From Paracidovorax wautersii (GTDB taxonomy: Bacteria > Pseudomonadota > Gammaproteobacteria > Burkholderiales > Burkholderiaceae_C), in contig NZ_FONX01000009.1 in assembly GCF_900113035.1 (NCBI RefSeq), positions 1-64,000 on the forward strand: a DNA stretch of 64,000 bases. The letters are read 5' to 3'. Numbering within the stretch: the first letter of the stretch is position 1; every line of letters begins with the position of its first letter. Under the pieces are notes generated by a model, which was not told the origin of the DNA, ran no database searches, and worked only from the letters and a program-made list of their open reading frames with translations. Shown one piece after another: positions 52,856 to 61,515 of the stretch. Both the position numbers and the translations under genes were made by a program.

Positions 52856-53705
52856 CCTGGGCCGGGCGCCGGGCCATCGCCTCGCCCAGCCGCGTCGGGC
52901 GCAGCGCCTGCCAGCCGGGCTCGAACTGCACGGCGCCGCGCTGGAACAGCAGCACGATGGTCGAACCCAGCATGAAGCGGCCCATTTCCTCGCCCTGGGC
53001 CAGCGTGATGGGCTGGGTGGAATAGTCCCAGCTGCGCAGCTTGCCCGTGCGTGGCGGGTTGACCTGCCCGTGCCAGACGGTCGCCATGCTGCCCACGATG
53101 GTCGCACCCACCAGCACCAGGGCCATCGGGCCCAGCGGAGTCTGGAAGTGGCACACCACGCGCTCGTTGCGGGCGAAGAGCCCCGGCACGCCGCGCGCCG
53201 TCAGCGGGTTGACCGAAAAGAGCGCGCCCGGCACATGCACCATCCGCAGCAGCCGGCCGGGGCAGGGCATGTGGATGCGGTGGTAGTCGCGCGGGCTGAG
53301 ATAGATGGTGGCGAAGCTGCCGTCCTTGAACTGCTCGGCCATCGCGGCGTCGCCGCCCAGCAGCGCGGTGGTGGTGTAGCGGTGGCCCTTGGCCTGGAAG
53401 ATCTGGTCGTGCTCGATGGCGCCCAGCTGGCTCACCGCGCCGTCCACCGGGCAGATCACCGCGGCGGGCGCGATCGGGCGGGCGTCCGGGCGCAGCGCGC
53501 GCGTGAAGAAATCGTTGAAGGTGGCGTAGCTGGCGATGTCGGGATCGGCCGCCTCGCTCATGTCCACGCCGTAGCGCGCCACGAAACGGCGGATGGCCGA
53601 CGTGGTCAGGCTGCCTGCGCGCGCCGAGGCGAACCGGCCCGCGATCATGGTGAGCAGTTGCTTGGGCAGCAGGTACTGGGGGAGGACGGCGAGGCGATCG
53701 GACAC
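52848..53705 (-). CDS. psd: Phosphatidylserine decarboxylase proenzyme
   Basis: This 285-residue membrane-linked enzyme makes phosphatidylethanolamine. The autocatalytic cleavage site LGST is at FMLGSTIVLLF near 252, where the Ser becomes the pyruvoyl group. Other family motifs are FNDFFTRALRPDARPI near 63, VCPVDG-like ICPVDGAVSQLG near 85, and SPRDYHRIHMPC near 137. The start is GTG (complement of 53703-53705) with AAGGAT about ten bases upstream; no ATG fits the conserved start MSDRLAVLPQYLLPKQ. Confidence 0.95.
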   Translation of the reverse strand: MSDRLAVLPQYLLPKQLLTMIAGRFASARAGSLTTSAIRRFVARYGVDMSEAADPDIASYATFNDFFTRALRPDARPIAPAAVICPVDGAVSQLGAIEHDQIFQAKGHRYTTTALLGGDAAMAEQFKDGSFATIYLSPRDYHRIHMPCPGRLLRMVHVPGALFSVNPLTARGVPGLFARNERVVCHFQTPLGPMALVLVGATIVGSMATVWHGQVNPPRTGKLRSWDYSTQPITLAQGEEMGRFMLGSTIVLLFQRGAVQFEPGWQALRPTRLGEAMARRPAQAM

Positions 53706-53800
53706 GTGGGGGAGATCCTTGTTCGGTAGGGCGGGGCCCCTGGGGCCACTCGATAGGGCCGGTGATTCTAGGCGGCTGGAAGGAGGCGGCCCGCCCCGGC

Positions 53801-53830
53801 TTGGCGCGAATAAGCATAGCGCGGTACAAT
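53801..53830 (+). promoter_or_regulatory. Sigma-70-type promoter of the IF-1 gene
   Basis: TTGGCG (53801-53806) and TACAAT (53825-53830) are spaced by 18 bases. Transcription would start near 53837, about 220 bases before the ATG. Confidence 0.65.
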
Positions 53831-53841
53831 CGACAGGCTAA

Positions 53842-53921
53842 TGCACAGCGACTCGCCTGTCCATTGAAGCCGTCTCCCCGGCCCCCACGCCTGCTGCGCT
53901 CCGGGTGCAGCGACTCCCCTG
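53842..53921 (+). repeat. Direct repeat pair in the infA leader
   Basis: CAGCGACTCGCCTG (53846-53859) is repeated as CAGCGACTCCCCTG (53908-53921), one mismatch in 14. Both lie in the presumed leader RNA, 62 bases apart. Confidence 0.6.
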
Positions 53922-54059
53922 CATGTCATGCCCGCGCTGTCGAGCCTCTGAGAGAAGGCCCGATCGCTTGGTGTTTCCGTGGCCCGGGCATTGCAGGCGC
54001 GCCCACGAACACGCAGGTGCGCTCCCAGAATATTTGTTGTTTGGAACTCGACTTAAAAC

Positions 54060-54308
54060 ATGGCAAAAGAAGAACTGATCGAAATGCAGGGCTCCGTGAC
54101 GGAAGTTTTGCCTGACTCGCGTTTTCGCGTCACGCTGGACAACGGCCACCAGCTCATCGCCTACACCGGCGGCAAGATGCGCAAGCACCACATCCGCATC
54201 CTGGCCGGCGACAAGGTCTCGCTGGAAATGTCGCCCTACGATCTGAGCAAGGGCCGCATCACCTTCCGCCACCTGGCCGGCCGCGGCCCGGGCCCGAGCA
54301 GCCGCTGA
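54060..54308 (+). CDS. infA: Translation initiation factor IF-1 (stand-alone, likely second copy)
   Basis: This 82-residue S1/OB-fold protein matches IF-1 almost throughout: [47 protein letters not shown] and [13 protein letters not shown]. It occupies the ribosomal A site during initiation. About ten extra residues ([11 protein letters not shown]) extend the C-terminus. In betaproteobacteria the main infA usually sits in the ribosomal protein cluster; this isolated, leader-bearing copy is therefore probably a paralogue, but the rest of the genome is not visible. Confidence 0.93.
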   Translation: MAKEELIEMQGSVTEVLPDSRFRVTLDNGHQLIAYTGGKMRKHHIRILAGDKVSLEMSPYDLSKGRITFRHLAGRGPGPSSR

Positions 54309-54426
54309 TGCGCTGCGCATCGATGGCGCCTGCCGGCACCATCGATCGATCAATCATCAATAAATATCGGCATTTGCCCCCAATTTGCCCCGAGGGGCGG
54401 GCGGCGCCGGTTAGAATGCTAGTTGT

Positions 54427-54503
54427 CGGAGCGTAGCGCAGCCTGGTAGCGCATCTGCTTTGGGAGCAGAGGGTCGCGAGTTCGAATCCCGCCGCTCCGA
54501 CCA
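54427..54503 (+). tRNA. tRNA-Pro (anticodon TGG)
   Basis: A full cloverleaf can be drawn: acceptor CGGAGCG/CGCTCCG, D-arm GCGC..AGCCTGGTA..GCGC, anticodon stem TCTGC/GCAGA with loop TTTGGGA (anticodon TGG), and T-arm GCGAG-TTCGAAT-CCCGC with a wobble or mismatch. The 3' CCA is encoded (54501-54503). Confidence 0.97.
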
Positions 54504-54510
54504 TTGATTC

Positions 54511-54541
54511 AAGGGGTTGTGCCGCAAGGTGCAACCCCTTT
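54511..54541 (+). terminator. Terminator of tRNA-Pro
   Basis: AAGGGGTTG (54511-54519) pairs with CAACCCCTT (54532-54540), with an inner GCC/GGT stem and a GCAA loop; a short T-run follows. It lies eight bases after the tRNA. Confidence 0.85.
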
Positions 54542-54622
54542 GTCATTTCCGCCGGGCACTCTCGCGGTGCCGCTCCTGGGCCCGTCGATTCCGTCGTTGG
54601 CGTAAAGCAGCACTCAAGCAGC

Positions 54623-55408
54623 ATGTCCCACGTTCCTCCGCCGCTCCCATCCTCCTCGCCCGCCCCGGCCGGCCGCATGGACGCCGTGGATGCGCTGCGC
54701 GGCGTTGCCATGCTGTGGATGACGGTCTTTCACTTCTGCTTCGACCTGAGCCACTTCGGCTACTGGCCGCAGAACTTTCTCTCGGATCCGTTCTGGACGC
54801 TGCAGCGCGTCATGATCGTCAGCCTATTCTTGACCTGCGCCGGCCTGGGGCAGGCGCTGGCCTCCGCGCAGGGGCTGGGCTGGCAGCGTTTTCGCCGCCG
54901 CTGGCTGCAGGTGGTGCTGGCGGCCTTGCTGGTCACCGGCGGGTCGATGCTGATGTTCCCGCGCAGCTTCATCTATTTCGGCGTGCTGCACGGCATGGCC
55001 GTGATGCTCCTGATCGCCCGGTTCAGCGCGCCGGCGGGCCGCTGGCTCTGGCCGCTGGGGTTGGTCGCCTTGCTGCTGCCGACTGCGGGCGCCTGGGCGC
55101 TGGGCGGCCCGCTGCAGGGCTGGGCGGAGCTGTTCGACAGCCGTGCGCTCAACTGGCTCGGGCTGATCACGCGCAAGCCCTTCACCGAAGACTATGTGCC
55201 GGTGCTGCCCTGGCTGGGCGTGATGTGGTGCGGCATGGCAGCGGGGCAGTGGCTGCTGGGCCGCAGCCCGGCCTGGCTGGCGCGGCCGGTGCCTGCCGCG
55301 CTGCGCTGGCTGCCGGCGCTGGGCCGGCACAGCCTGAGCTACTACCTGCTGCACCAGCCGGTGATGATCGGCGCGCTGATGGCCTTCGGCGCGCTCACCG
55401 GGCGGTGA
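54623..55408 (+). CDS. DUF1624 / heparan-alpha-glucosaminide N-acetyltransferase-like membrane protein
   Basis: This 261-residue inner-membrane protein has about seven hydrophobic segments. The N-terminal block RMDAVDALRGVAMLWMTVFHFCFDLSHFG carries the DxLRGxA and HxxFDL motifs of the DUF1624 (YeiB/HGSNAT-like) acyltransferase family. LGRHSLSYYLLHQPVMIGAL near the end is also typical. Members may acetylate a surface sugar, but the substrate here is unknown. It ends 15 bases before the convergent dehydrogenase gene. Confidence 0.85.
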   Translation: MSHVPPPLPSSSPAPAGRMDAVDALRGVAMLWMTVFHFCFDLSHFGYWPQNFLSDPFWTLQRVMIVSLFLTCAGLGQALASAQGLGWQRFRRRWLQVVLAALLVTGGSMLMFPRSFIYFGVLHGMAVMLLIARFSAPAGRWLWPLGLVALLLPTAGAWALGGPLQGWAELFDSRALNWLGLITRKPFTEDYVPVLPWLGVMWCGMAAGQWLLGRSPAWLARPVPAALRWLPALGRHSLSYYLLHQPVMIGALMAFGALTGR

Positions 55409-55423
55409 GTTGCAGGGCCTGGC

Positions 55424-56431
55424 TCAGCGCCGGACCTGCAGCGCGCCCGGGTTGACGATGTTGGTCGGCGTGCCGCGGATGTAGTTCACCACGTTGTCGA
55501 AGGCCGCGCCGAAATAGAGCTCGTAGCTGTCCTGCTCCACGTAGCCGATGTGCGGCGTGCAGATGCAGTTCTCCAGCCGCAGCAGGGCATGGCCCTGCAG
55601 GATGGGTTCGCTCTCGAACACGTCCACCGCCGCCATGCCGGGGCGGCCCCGGTTCAGGGCGGCGATGAGCGCATCGGGCTGGATCAGCTCGGCGCGCGAG
55701 GTGTTCACGATGAGCGAGGTCGGCTTCATGGCCGAGAGGTCTTCCAGCGTGATGATGTTGCGCGTCTCGTCGTTCAGGCGCAGGTGCAGCGAGACCACGT
55801 CGCATTGCGAGAAGAATTCCTCGCGCGTGGTGGCCACCTGCAGGCCGTCGCTCAGCGCCTGCACGCGCGAGGCCTCGCGGCCCCAGACGCGCACGTTCAT
55901 GCCGAAGGCGCGGCCGTAGCCCGCCACCAGCTGGCCGATGCGGCCATAGCCCCAGATGCCCAGCGTCTTGCCGCGCAGCACGGTGCCGATGCCGAAGTTG
56001 GGCGGCATGGAGGCCGCCCGCAGGCCGGACTGCTGCCAGGCGCCGTGCTTGAGGTTGGAGATGTACTGCGGCAGCCGGCGCATGGCCGCCATGATGAGCG
56101 CCCAGGTGAGTTCGGCCGGCGCGACCGGCGATCCCACGCCCTCGGCCACGGCCACGCCGCGTTCGGTGCAGGCGGCCACGTCGATGTGGCTGCCGATCTT
56201 GCCGGTCTGCGCGATCAGTTTGAGGCGCGGCAGCTTTTCGACCAGCTGGCGCGTGATCTGCGTGCGTTCGCGCACCAGCACGATGATGTCCGCATCCTTC
56301 AGGCGCACCGAGAGCTGGCCCAGTCCCTTGACGGTGTTCGTGTAGACCTTGGCGGAGTAGGGGTCCAGGCGGGAGGCGCAGTGCAGCTTGCGCACTGCGT
56401 CCTGGTAGTCGTCGAGTATGACTATGTTCAT
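55424..56431 (-). CDS. D-isomer-specific 2-hydroxyacid dehydrogenase
   Basis: This 335-residue NAD(P)-dependent enzyme has the family's Rossmann motif GIWGYGRIGQLVAGYGRAF near 155, catalytic Arg in NTSRAELI near 245, Glu in FESEPI near 275 and His in TPHIGY near 295. Relatives act on glycerate, lactate, phosphoglycerate and similar acids; the substrate cannot be told. It appears to be a single gene with its own upstream region (56432-56756). Confidence 0.9.
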   Translation of the reverse strand: MNIVILDDYQDAVRKLHCASRLDPYSAKVYTNTVKGLGQLSVRLKDADIIVLVRERTQITRQLVEKLPRLKLIAQTGKIGSHIDVAACTERGVAVAEGVGSPVAPAELTWALIMAAMRRLPQYISNLKHGAWQQSGLRAASMPPNFGIGTVLRGKTLGIWGYGRIGQLVAGYGRAFGMNVRVWGREASRVQALSDGLQVATTREEFFSQCDVVSLHLRLNDETRNIITLEDLSAMKPTSLIVNTSRAELIQPDALIAALNRGRPGMAAVDVFESEPILQGHALLRLENCICTPHIGYVEQDSYELYFGAAFDNVVNYIRGTPTNIVNPGALQVRR

Positions 56432-56756
56432 GTTGTCCGTTGCATGCGCACCGGAACGATCCGGCGGGCCGGTGCGCTACGGCGCCACCGGCTGCAGCTG
56501 TCAAAAAAGGGGAAATCGGCGGGCCGGCTGCCGGCTCGCCGCATTGCGCGTGCATTGTCCTTCATCGGCGTTCAAAGGCCCCGGTTCAGGCCGCCTGCAG
56601 CGCCCTCAGGGGACACACCGTTACAAAACAATGGTGTCCTGATGGTGTCTCCGCGCGCGCCGAAGTTCCTCCGTCACCTGCGTGACGCCGCATTGGTGCG
56701 ATCCCCAATACGCAGGCCGACGCGCCCGCCTAGGCTAGGCGGCAAAGGAAACGTTC
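56432..56756. promoter_or_regulatory. Divergent region with two inverted repeats
   Basis: These 325 bases separate the dehydrogenase (leftward) from the AMP-dependent ligase (rightward) and hold no gene I can support. Two inverted repeats lie in the right half: GGACACACCGTT (56611-56622) with AATGGTGTCC (56630-56639), and the exact CGTCAC-CTGC-GTGACG (56672-56687). These are operator-like. AAAGGAAA lies before the ligase ATG. Confidence 0.55.
56672..56687. promoter_or_regulatory. Operator-like palindrome
   Basis: CGTCACCTGCGTGACG: six-base arms match exactly around four bases. It lies 70 bases before the ligase gene, in a promoter-proximal position. No regulator gene is adjacent, so the binding protein is unknown. 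Confidence 0.5.
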
Positions 56757-58445
56757 ATGCGACCTCACTACCGATTCTGGCCGCGCCGGCTGCCGCACGC
56801 GCTGCGGGTGCCCGCCACCTCGCTCTGGGACAACCTGGCGACCAACGCCCGCCGCTATCCGGACAAGGCCGCACTGGTCTTCTTCGGCGCACAGATGTCC
56901 TATCGCGAGCTGGCCGATTCCGCCGAGCGTCTGGCCGCGCGCCTGCACGCCCTGGGCGTGCGCAAGGGCGACCGCGTGATGCTCTGCATGCAGAACTGCC
57001 CGCAGCTGGTGGTGGCGCATTTCGCCATCCTGCGGGCCAACGCGGTGGTGGTGCCCGTGAACCCCATGAACCGGGCGGAGGAACTCAAGCACTACATCAC
57101 CGATCCCGACAGCCGCGTGGCCATCACCACCGCCGACCTGGCGGCCGACATCTGCCAGGCCAGTGCCGGGGTGCCGCCCGCGGCAGGCCTGCGCCATGTG
57201 ATCGTCACCCATTTCACCGATGCGTTCGACCCCGATGCCGGCGGCGCCGATGCCGTGCCCGCCCACTGGCGCGACTGGCTGTGCGGCCGGCACGCGCTGC
57301 CCGCGCTGGCGGGTGGCGAGGTCCATGCCTGGACCGATGCGCTGGCCTGTACCGAGCCTGCGCCGGCGCACGAGGTGGTGTCAGGCGACCTGGCCGTGCT
57401 GCCCTACACCAGCGGCACCACCGGCCTGCCCAAGGGCTGCATCCACCCGCACCGCAGCATCATGCACAACGCCGTCGCCGGCAGCCTGTGGGGCACGGCC
57501 TCGCCCGAGAGCGTGGTGCTGGCAGTGGTGCCCATGTTCCACATCACTGGCATGGTGAGCATGATGCACACCACCATCTACTGCGGCGGCACGCTGGTCA
57601 TCATGCCGCGCTGGGACCGAGACCTTGCCGGCCGGCTCATCTCGCACTACCGCGTCACCAGCTGGACCAATATCCCCACCATGGTCATCGACCTGCTGGG
57701 CAGCCCGCGCTTCGCCGAATACGACCTGTCGAGCCTGAGCTACATCGGCGGCGGCGGCGCGGCCATGCCGCAGGCCGTGGCCCAGCGCCTGTTCGATCAG
57801 TACGGGCTGCGCTATTCCGAAGGCTACGGCCTCACCGAGACCGCCGCGCCCTCGCATTCCAACCCGCCCGACCATCCCAAGCAGCAATGCCTGGGCATTC
57901 CCTTCATGAGCACCGATGCACGCGTGGTGGACCCGGACACGCTGCGCGAGCTGCCCGTGGGCGAGCAGGGAGAGATCGTCATCCACGGCCCCGAGGTGTT
58001 CGACGGCTACTGGAAGCGGCCCGACGCCACCGAGGCCGCGTTCATCGAACTGGACGGCAAGCGCTTCTTCCGCTCGGGCGACCTGGGCCACATGGACGAG
58101 GAGGGCTACTTCTTCCTCACCGACCGGCTCAAGCGCATGATCAACGCCAGCGGCTTCAAGGTCTGGCCGGCCGAGGTGGAGGCGCTGATGTTCCGCCACC
58201 CGGCGATCCAGGAGGCCTGCGTGATCGCCGCGCGCGACGCCTATCGCGGCGAGACCGTCAAGGCGGTGGTGGTGCTGCGCAGCGAGCAGCGCGGGCAGGT
58301 GTCCGAGGCCGACATCGTGGCCTGGTGCCACGACAACATGGCCGTCTATAAGGCCCCGCGCATCGTGCAGTTCGCCGACGCGCTGCCCAAGAGCGGCAGC
58401 GGCAAGGTGATGTGGCGCGCGCTGCAGGAGGCCGAGCCGGCCTAG
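56757..58445 (+). CDS. AMP-dependent acyl-CoA ligase
   Basis: This 562-residue ligase probably activates a fatty or other carboxylic acid as acyl-AMP and then acyl-CoA. Motifs: ATP loop YTSGTTGLPKG near 222, GYGLTETAAPSH near 360, and SGDLGHMDEEGYFFLTDRLKRMINASGFKVWPAEVE near 440-475, with the C-terminal Lys in SGSGKVMWR near 552. It is of the long-chain/medium-chain fatty acid type by motif pattern; the substrate is not certain. Unlike the NRPS A domains it lacks a following carrier domain. Confidence 0.92.
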   Translation: MRPHYRFWPRRLPHALRVPATSLWDNLATNARRYPDKAALVFFGAQMSYRELADSAERLAARLHALGVRKGDRVMLCMQNCPQLVVAHFAILRANAVVVPVNPMNRAEELKHYITDPDSRVAITTADLAADICQASAGVPPAAGLRHVIVTHFTDAFDPDAGGADAVPAHWRDWLCGRHALPALAGGEVHAWTDALACTEPAPAHEVVSGDLAVLPYTSGTTGLPKGCIHPHRSIMHNAVAGSLWGTASPESVVLAVVPMFHITGMVSMMHTTIYCGGTLVIMPRWDRDLAGRLISHYRVTSWTNIPTMVIDLLGSPRFAEYDLSSLSYIGGGGAAMPQAVAQRLFDQYGLRYSEGYGLTETAAPSHSNPPDHPKQQCLGIPFMSTDARVVDPDTLRELPVGEQGEIVIHGPEVFDGYWKRPDATEAAFIELDGKRFFRSGDLGHMDEEGYFFLTDRLKRMINASGFKVWPAEVEALMFRHPAIQEACVIAARDAYRGETVKAVVVLRSEQRGQVSEADIVAWCHDNMAVYKAPRIVQFADALPKSGSGKVMWRALQEAEPA

Positions 58446-58482
58446 GGCCCGTGCAGGCCCCGATCTGGCGAGCTTGGCCCGA

Positions 58483-58863
58483 TCAAGCCCCTGGGTCCGC
58501 CAGTTCGGCCAGCTCCCGGTCCAGCAGGGCCGGGTCGTCCATCTGCAGCTCGATCAGGCGGCGCAGATGGGTCACGCTGTCCAGATCGATCACCCGGCAC
58601 AGCAGGCCGGCCAGGGTGCCGTCCGCGCGGCTGTCCACATGCGCGAGCTCGGCTGACATGGAGATGTGCGCGTCCTCCGGCCCCAGCGGGATCGCCAGCA
58701 GGCAGGGCATGCCCACGGCCAGCGCCAGATCGGCCGGCACGCGCAGCAGCGCGCCCTTGAGCGAGAGGTCCAGTACCTGGGCCGCGACGGTGCCGTGGCC
58801 GGTGGTGAACTGGGCGGGTGCGTCGAACGCGATGCGGATGAACTGGCGGCGCTCTGAGGCCAT
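58483..58863 (-). CDS. PilZ-domain protein (c-di-GMP binding)
   Basis: This 126-residue single-domain protein has both PilZ signature motifs: RQFIR (RxxxR) at residues 6-10 and DLSLKG (DxSxxG) near 32. Such proteins bind cyclic di-GMP and act on motility, surface structures or other outputs. It stands alone, convergent with the ligase gene, so its partner cannot be inferred. Confidence 0.9.
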   Translation of the reverse strand: MASERRQFIRIAFDAPAQFTTGHGTVAAQVLDLSLKGALLRVPADLALAVGMPCLLAIPLGPEDAHISMSAELAHVDSRADGTLAGLLCRVIDLDSVTHLRRLIELQMDDPALLDRELAELADPGA

Positions 58864-59008
58864 GGGTGAACTCCTGGTGCTTGCCCGGCATGCTAGCGCA
58901 GGGCGTCCGGTACGGGCGCTGGCGTTCGATGCGCGAGCGTGATTTTCATCGCGTGGAGCGTCCCGCCCCGGCCAGCGCCCATCCGCCTTGCCTTAAGCTT
59001 GCCGCCCT

Positions 59009-59776
59009 ATGAGCCAAGTGACCTTCTCGCCTCCCTACGCCCAACTGGGGGGCCTCGCCCAGCAATTGCAATCCGCCGGGCATGCCGTCGTCCGCCCGCA
59101 GGACGTGGCCGCCTGGGCCGGCGTTGAGTTGGCCGGGCTGCAGGCGCTGGGCGCGGGCTGGAGCGATCTGCCGCCCGATGAATTCCTGAAGGATGGCGGC
59201 CGCTACCGCCGCCGCCGGCACGCGAGCTTCGTGGCGGAGCCCGGCGCCGTGGGCGAGCCCTTCGCCCTGCACGCCGTGCCGCACCGCGCGCACTGGCAGC
59301 CTCTGGAATACAACGCGCTGCACGGCGGCATGGAGCGCTGGTTCACGCCCATGGAAGAGGCGGTGCTGGCCGCTCCGGCCTGGCAGCGGCTGATGGCCGC
59401 CCTGGCGGGGCTGGCGCAATCGGCGCTCGCATCCACGCCCGAGCGCTGGTTCATGGAGGCGCACCAGTTCCGCATCGACACCGCCGGCGGCATCGGCCGG
59501 CCCACGCCCGAAGGCGCACACCGCGACGGGGTGGATCTGGTGGCCGTCTTCCTCGTGGCGCGCGAGGGCGTCAAGGGCGGCGAGACGCGCATCTTCGAAG
59601 CCACGGGCCCGTTCGGCCAACGTTTTACCCTGACCGAACCCTGGTCGGTGCTGCTGCTGGACGATGCCCGCATGATCCATGAGACCACGCCCATCCAGCC
59701 CTTGGCAGAGGGCGGCTGGCGCGATACGCTGGTCGTCACCTGCCGGCGTGGCGGCTTTCAGCAGGCGGCCTCCTGA
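59009..59776 (+). CDS. 2-oxoglutarate/Fe(II) dioxygenase-family protein (PF10014-like)
   Basis: This 255-residue protein resembles the 2OG-Fe_Oxy_2 family, which includes an L-isoleucine 4-hydroxylase. The metal ligands are probably HRD (His and Asp) in EGAHRDGVDLVAVFLVARE near 172 and His in MIHETTPI near 228; an Arg follows in GGWRDTLV near 240, where 2-oxoglutarate would bind. FMEAHQFRIDT and KGGETRIFEATGPFG are typical blocks. Its substrate may be a free amino acid, but that is inference. It shows no operon partner. Confidence 0.78.
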   Translation: MSQVTFSPPYAQLGGLAQQLQSAGHAVVRPQDVAAWAGVELAGLQALGAGWSDLPPDEFLKDGGRYRRRRHASFVAEPGAVGEPFALHAVPHRAHWQPLEYNALHGGMERWFTPMEEAVLAAPAWQRLMAALAGLAQSALASTPERWFMEAHQFRIDTAGGIGRPTPEGAHRDGVDLVAVFLVAREGVKGGETRIFEATGPFGQRFTLTEPWSVLLLDDARMIHETTPIQPLAEGGWRDTLVVTCRRGGFQQAAS

Positions 59777-59897
59777 ACCCGGGCCGAAAGCCCCGGGCTA
59801 TGACAGACATCAAGAGGCAGGCCGGGCGGTGCTGCCACACTGTCGGCATGAACCCGGCCCTGCGGGGCCGTTCATCCACTTTCAAGGAGCACATCTC

Positions 59898-60335
59898 ATG
59901 TTCAAGCACATTCTGATTCCCGTCGATGGTTCTGCTACCGCGCTGAACGCGGCGACCAAGGCGGCCGGCCTGGCCAAGGCTTTCGGCAGCAAGGTGACGG
60001 CGCTCTACGTGGTGGACCCGTACCCCTTCACCGGCGTCGGCGCCGACTTCGCCTACGGCCAGTCGCAGTACCTGACCGCTGCCACCGCAGAAGCCAACAC
60101 CGCGCTGGATGCCGCCAAGGCGGTCTTCGAGCAGGCCGGCGTGGCGGTGGAGACCACCATCGGCGAAGGCCATGCCATCCATGACGGCATCGCCCGCGCG
60201 GCCGAAACCACCGGCGCCGACCTGATCGTCATGGGCTCGCACGGCCGGCGCGGCCTGGAAAAGCTGGTGCTGGGCAGCGTGACCCAGCGCGTGCTGGGCG
60301 TGGCCCACGTGCCGGTGCTGGTGGTGCGCGACTGA
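59898..60335 (+). CDS. Universal stress protein (UspA family)
   Basis: This 145-residue protein has the Usp fold with the ATP-binding pattern MGSHGRRGLEKLVLGSVTQRVL (G-2x-G-9x-GS) near 112-135 and start MFKHILIPVDGSATA. AAGGAG lies eight bases before the ATG at 59898, which I prefer to earlier in-frame starts. A strong terminator follows at 60411-60437. Confidence 0.95.
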   Translation: MFKHILIPVDGSATALNAATKAAGLAKAFGSKVTALYVVDPYPFTGVGADFAYGQSQYLTAATAEANTALDAAKAVFEQAGVAVETTIGEGHAIHDGIARAAETTGADLIVMGSHGRRGLEKLVLGSVTQRVLGVAHVPVLVVRD

Positions 60336-60410
60336 GCGTGCACCTGCGCGCTCGGCGCGCTGTTCTGTGATGCTCCTGCGCCCCGGGCTTTTGGGGGGCG
60401 ACAGGGCGCT

Positions 60411-60437
60411 GCGGCTCCTGCGGGAGCCGCTTTCTTT
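60411..60437 (+). terminator. Rho-independent terminator after the stress-protein gene
   Basis: GCGGCTCC (60411-60418) pairs exactly with GGAGCCGC (60423-60430), followed by TTTCTTT. A second GC palindrome, GGGCCCCGCGCCGGGGCCC, lies just beyond at about 60451-60469, without a T-run. Confidence 0.9.
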
Positions 60438-60476
60438 GGTGCACAGCCTGGGCCCCGCGCCGGGGCCCTCCCAGGG

Positions 60477-61460
60477 TCAGTCGATCTTGGCGCCCGAGGC
60501 TTCGACGATGCCCTTCCACTTCGCGTGGTCGGCCTTGATCAGGGCGCCGAACTGCGCCGCCGTCATGGTTTCGGGCTCTGCGCCCTGGGCCTGGATGGCC
60601 GCCTTCACGTCGGGCATGGCCAGCAGCTTGTTGACTTCGGCATGGATGCGGTTGACCACGGCGGGCGGCGTGTTGGCGGGCGCGAGCAGGCCGTACCAGG
60701 TGCTGACGTCGAAGCCCGCGTAGCCCGATTCGGCCACCGTCGGCACGTCAGGCAGGCTGGAGCTGCGCTTGGCCGAGGTGACGGCCAGCGGGCGCAGCTT
60801 GCCGGACTTGATCTGGCCCATGGCCGAGGGCACGGACGACACCAGCAGGTCCACATTGCCCGAGAGCGCATCCATCAGCGCGGGGCTGGAGCCCTTGTAC
60901 GGCACATGGACCAGCTTCACGCCTGCGGCCTTCTCGAACAGGTCGCCCGCCAGCTGGATGGAGGTGCCGTTGCCGGGCGAGCCGTAGGTGATGCTGCCGG
61001 GCTTGGCCTTGGCGGCGGCCACCACGTCGGCCAGCGTCTTGAAGCGCGAGTTGGCGCTGGTGGCGATCAGCACCGGCGTGTAGGCCACATGGGCGATGGG
61101 CGTGAGGTCGCGCGTCGGGTCCCAGGGCAGGTTCTTGTAGAGCCAGGGGCCGATGACCAGATTGTCCTTCTGGCCCATCACGATGTCGTAGCCGGTGGGT
61201 GCGGCCTTCACCGCTTCGGTGATGCCCAAGGTGCCGCCCGCGCCGGCGCGGTTGTCGGCCACCACCGTCCAGTGCGCGGTCTCGCCCAGCTTGGTGCCCA
61301 CCAGGCGGGCCAGGATGTCGGTGCCGCCGCCGGGCGGGAAGGGCACGATCATGCGGATAGGCTTGGTGGGGTAGTCGGCCGGCGCGGCGGCGCCTTGCGC
61401 GTGCGCGCCGGTGGCGGCCACGAAGGCGAGGGCGGTGAAGGACAGCAGGGTGCGGATCAT
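60477..61460 (-). CDS. Bug-type periplasmic binding protein (TctC family)
   Basis: This 327-residue periplasmic protein of the tripartite tricarboxylate transporter binding family is one of many paralogues usual in this bacterial group. It has a signal peptide (MIRTLLSFTALAFVAATGAHA, cut near 21), then YPTKPIRMIVPFPPGGGTDILAR, NRAGAGGTLG and VPTVAESGYAGFDV, all typical. No TctA/TctB membrane genes are adjacent. GGAGA lies ten bases before the ATG. Confidence 0.93.
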   Translation of the reverse strand: MIRTLLSFTALAFVAATGAHAQGAAAPADYPTKPIRMIVPFPPGGGTDILARLVGTKLGETAHWTVVADNRAGAGGTLGITEAVKAAPTGYDIVMGQKDNLVIGPWLYKNLPWDPTRDLTPIAHVAYTPVLIATSANSRFKTLADVVAAAKAKPGSITYGSPGNGTSIQLAGDLFEKAAGVKLVHVPYKGSSPALMDALSGNVDLLVSSVPSAMGQIKSGKLRPLAVTSAKRSSSLPDVPTVAESGYAGFDVSTWYGLLAPANTPPAVVNRIHAEVNKLLAMPDVKAAIQAQGAEPETMTAAQFGALIKADHAKWKGIVEASGAKID

Positions 61461-61515
61461 GTTGCTTTGTCTCCGTTGCAGGTGTTGGTCGGGTGGCAAG
61501 GGCGGATTGTGCCCG

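Larger units (their letters stand above)
53706..54059. promoter_or_regulatory. Divergent region psd/infA, with the long infA leader
   Basis: These 354 bases hold no gene I can support. A strong sigma-70-type promoter for the IF-1 gene lies at 53801-53830, which leaves an untranslated leader of about 220 bases. That leader contains an imperfect direct repeat and a T-rich stretch just before the start. Confidence 0.6.

Noticed and set aside
59778-59797. CCCGGG...CCCGGG palindrome after the dioxygenase gene, as a terminator
   Set aside because: The stem is only six bases and no T-run follows.
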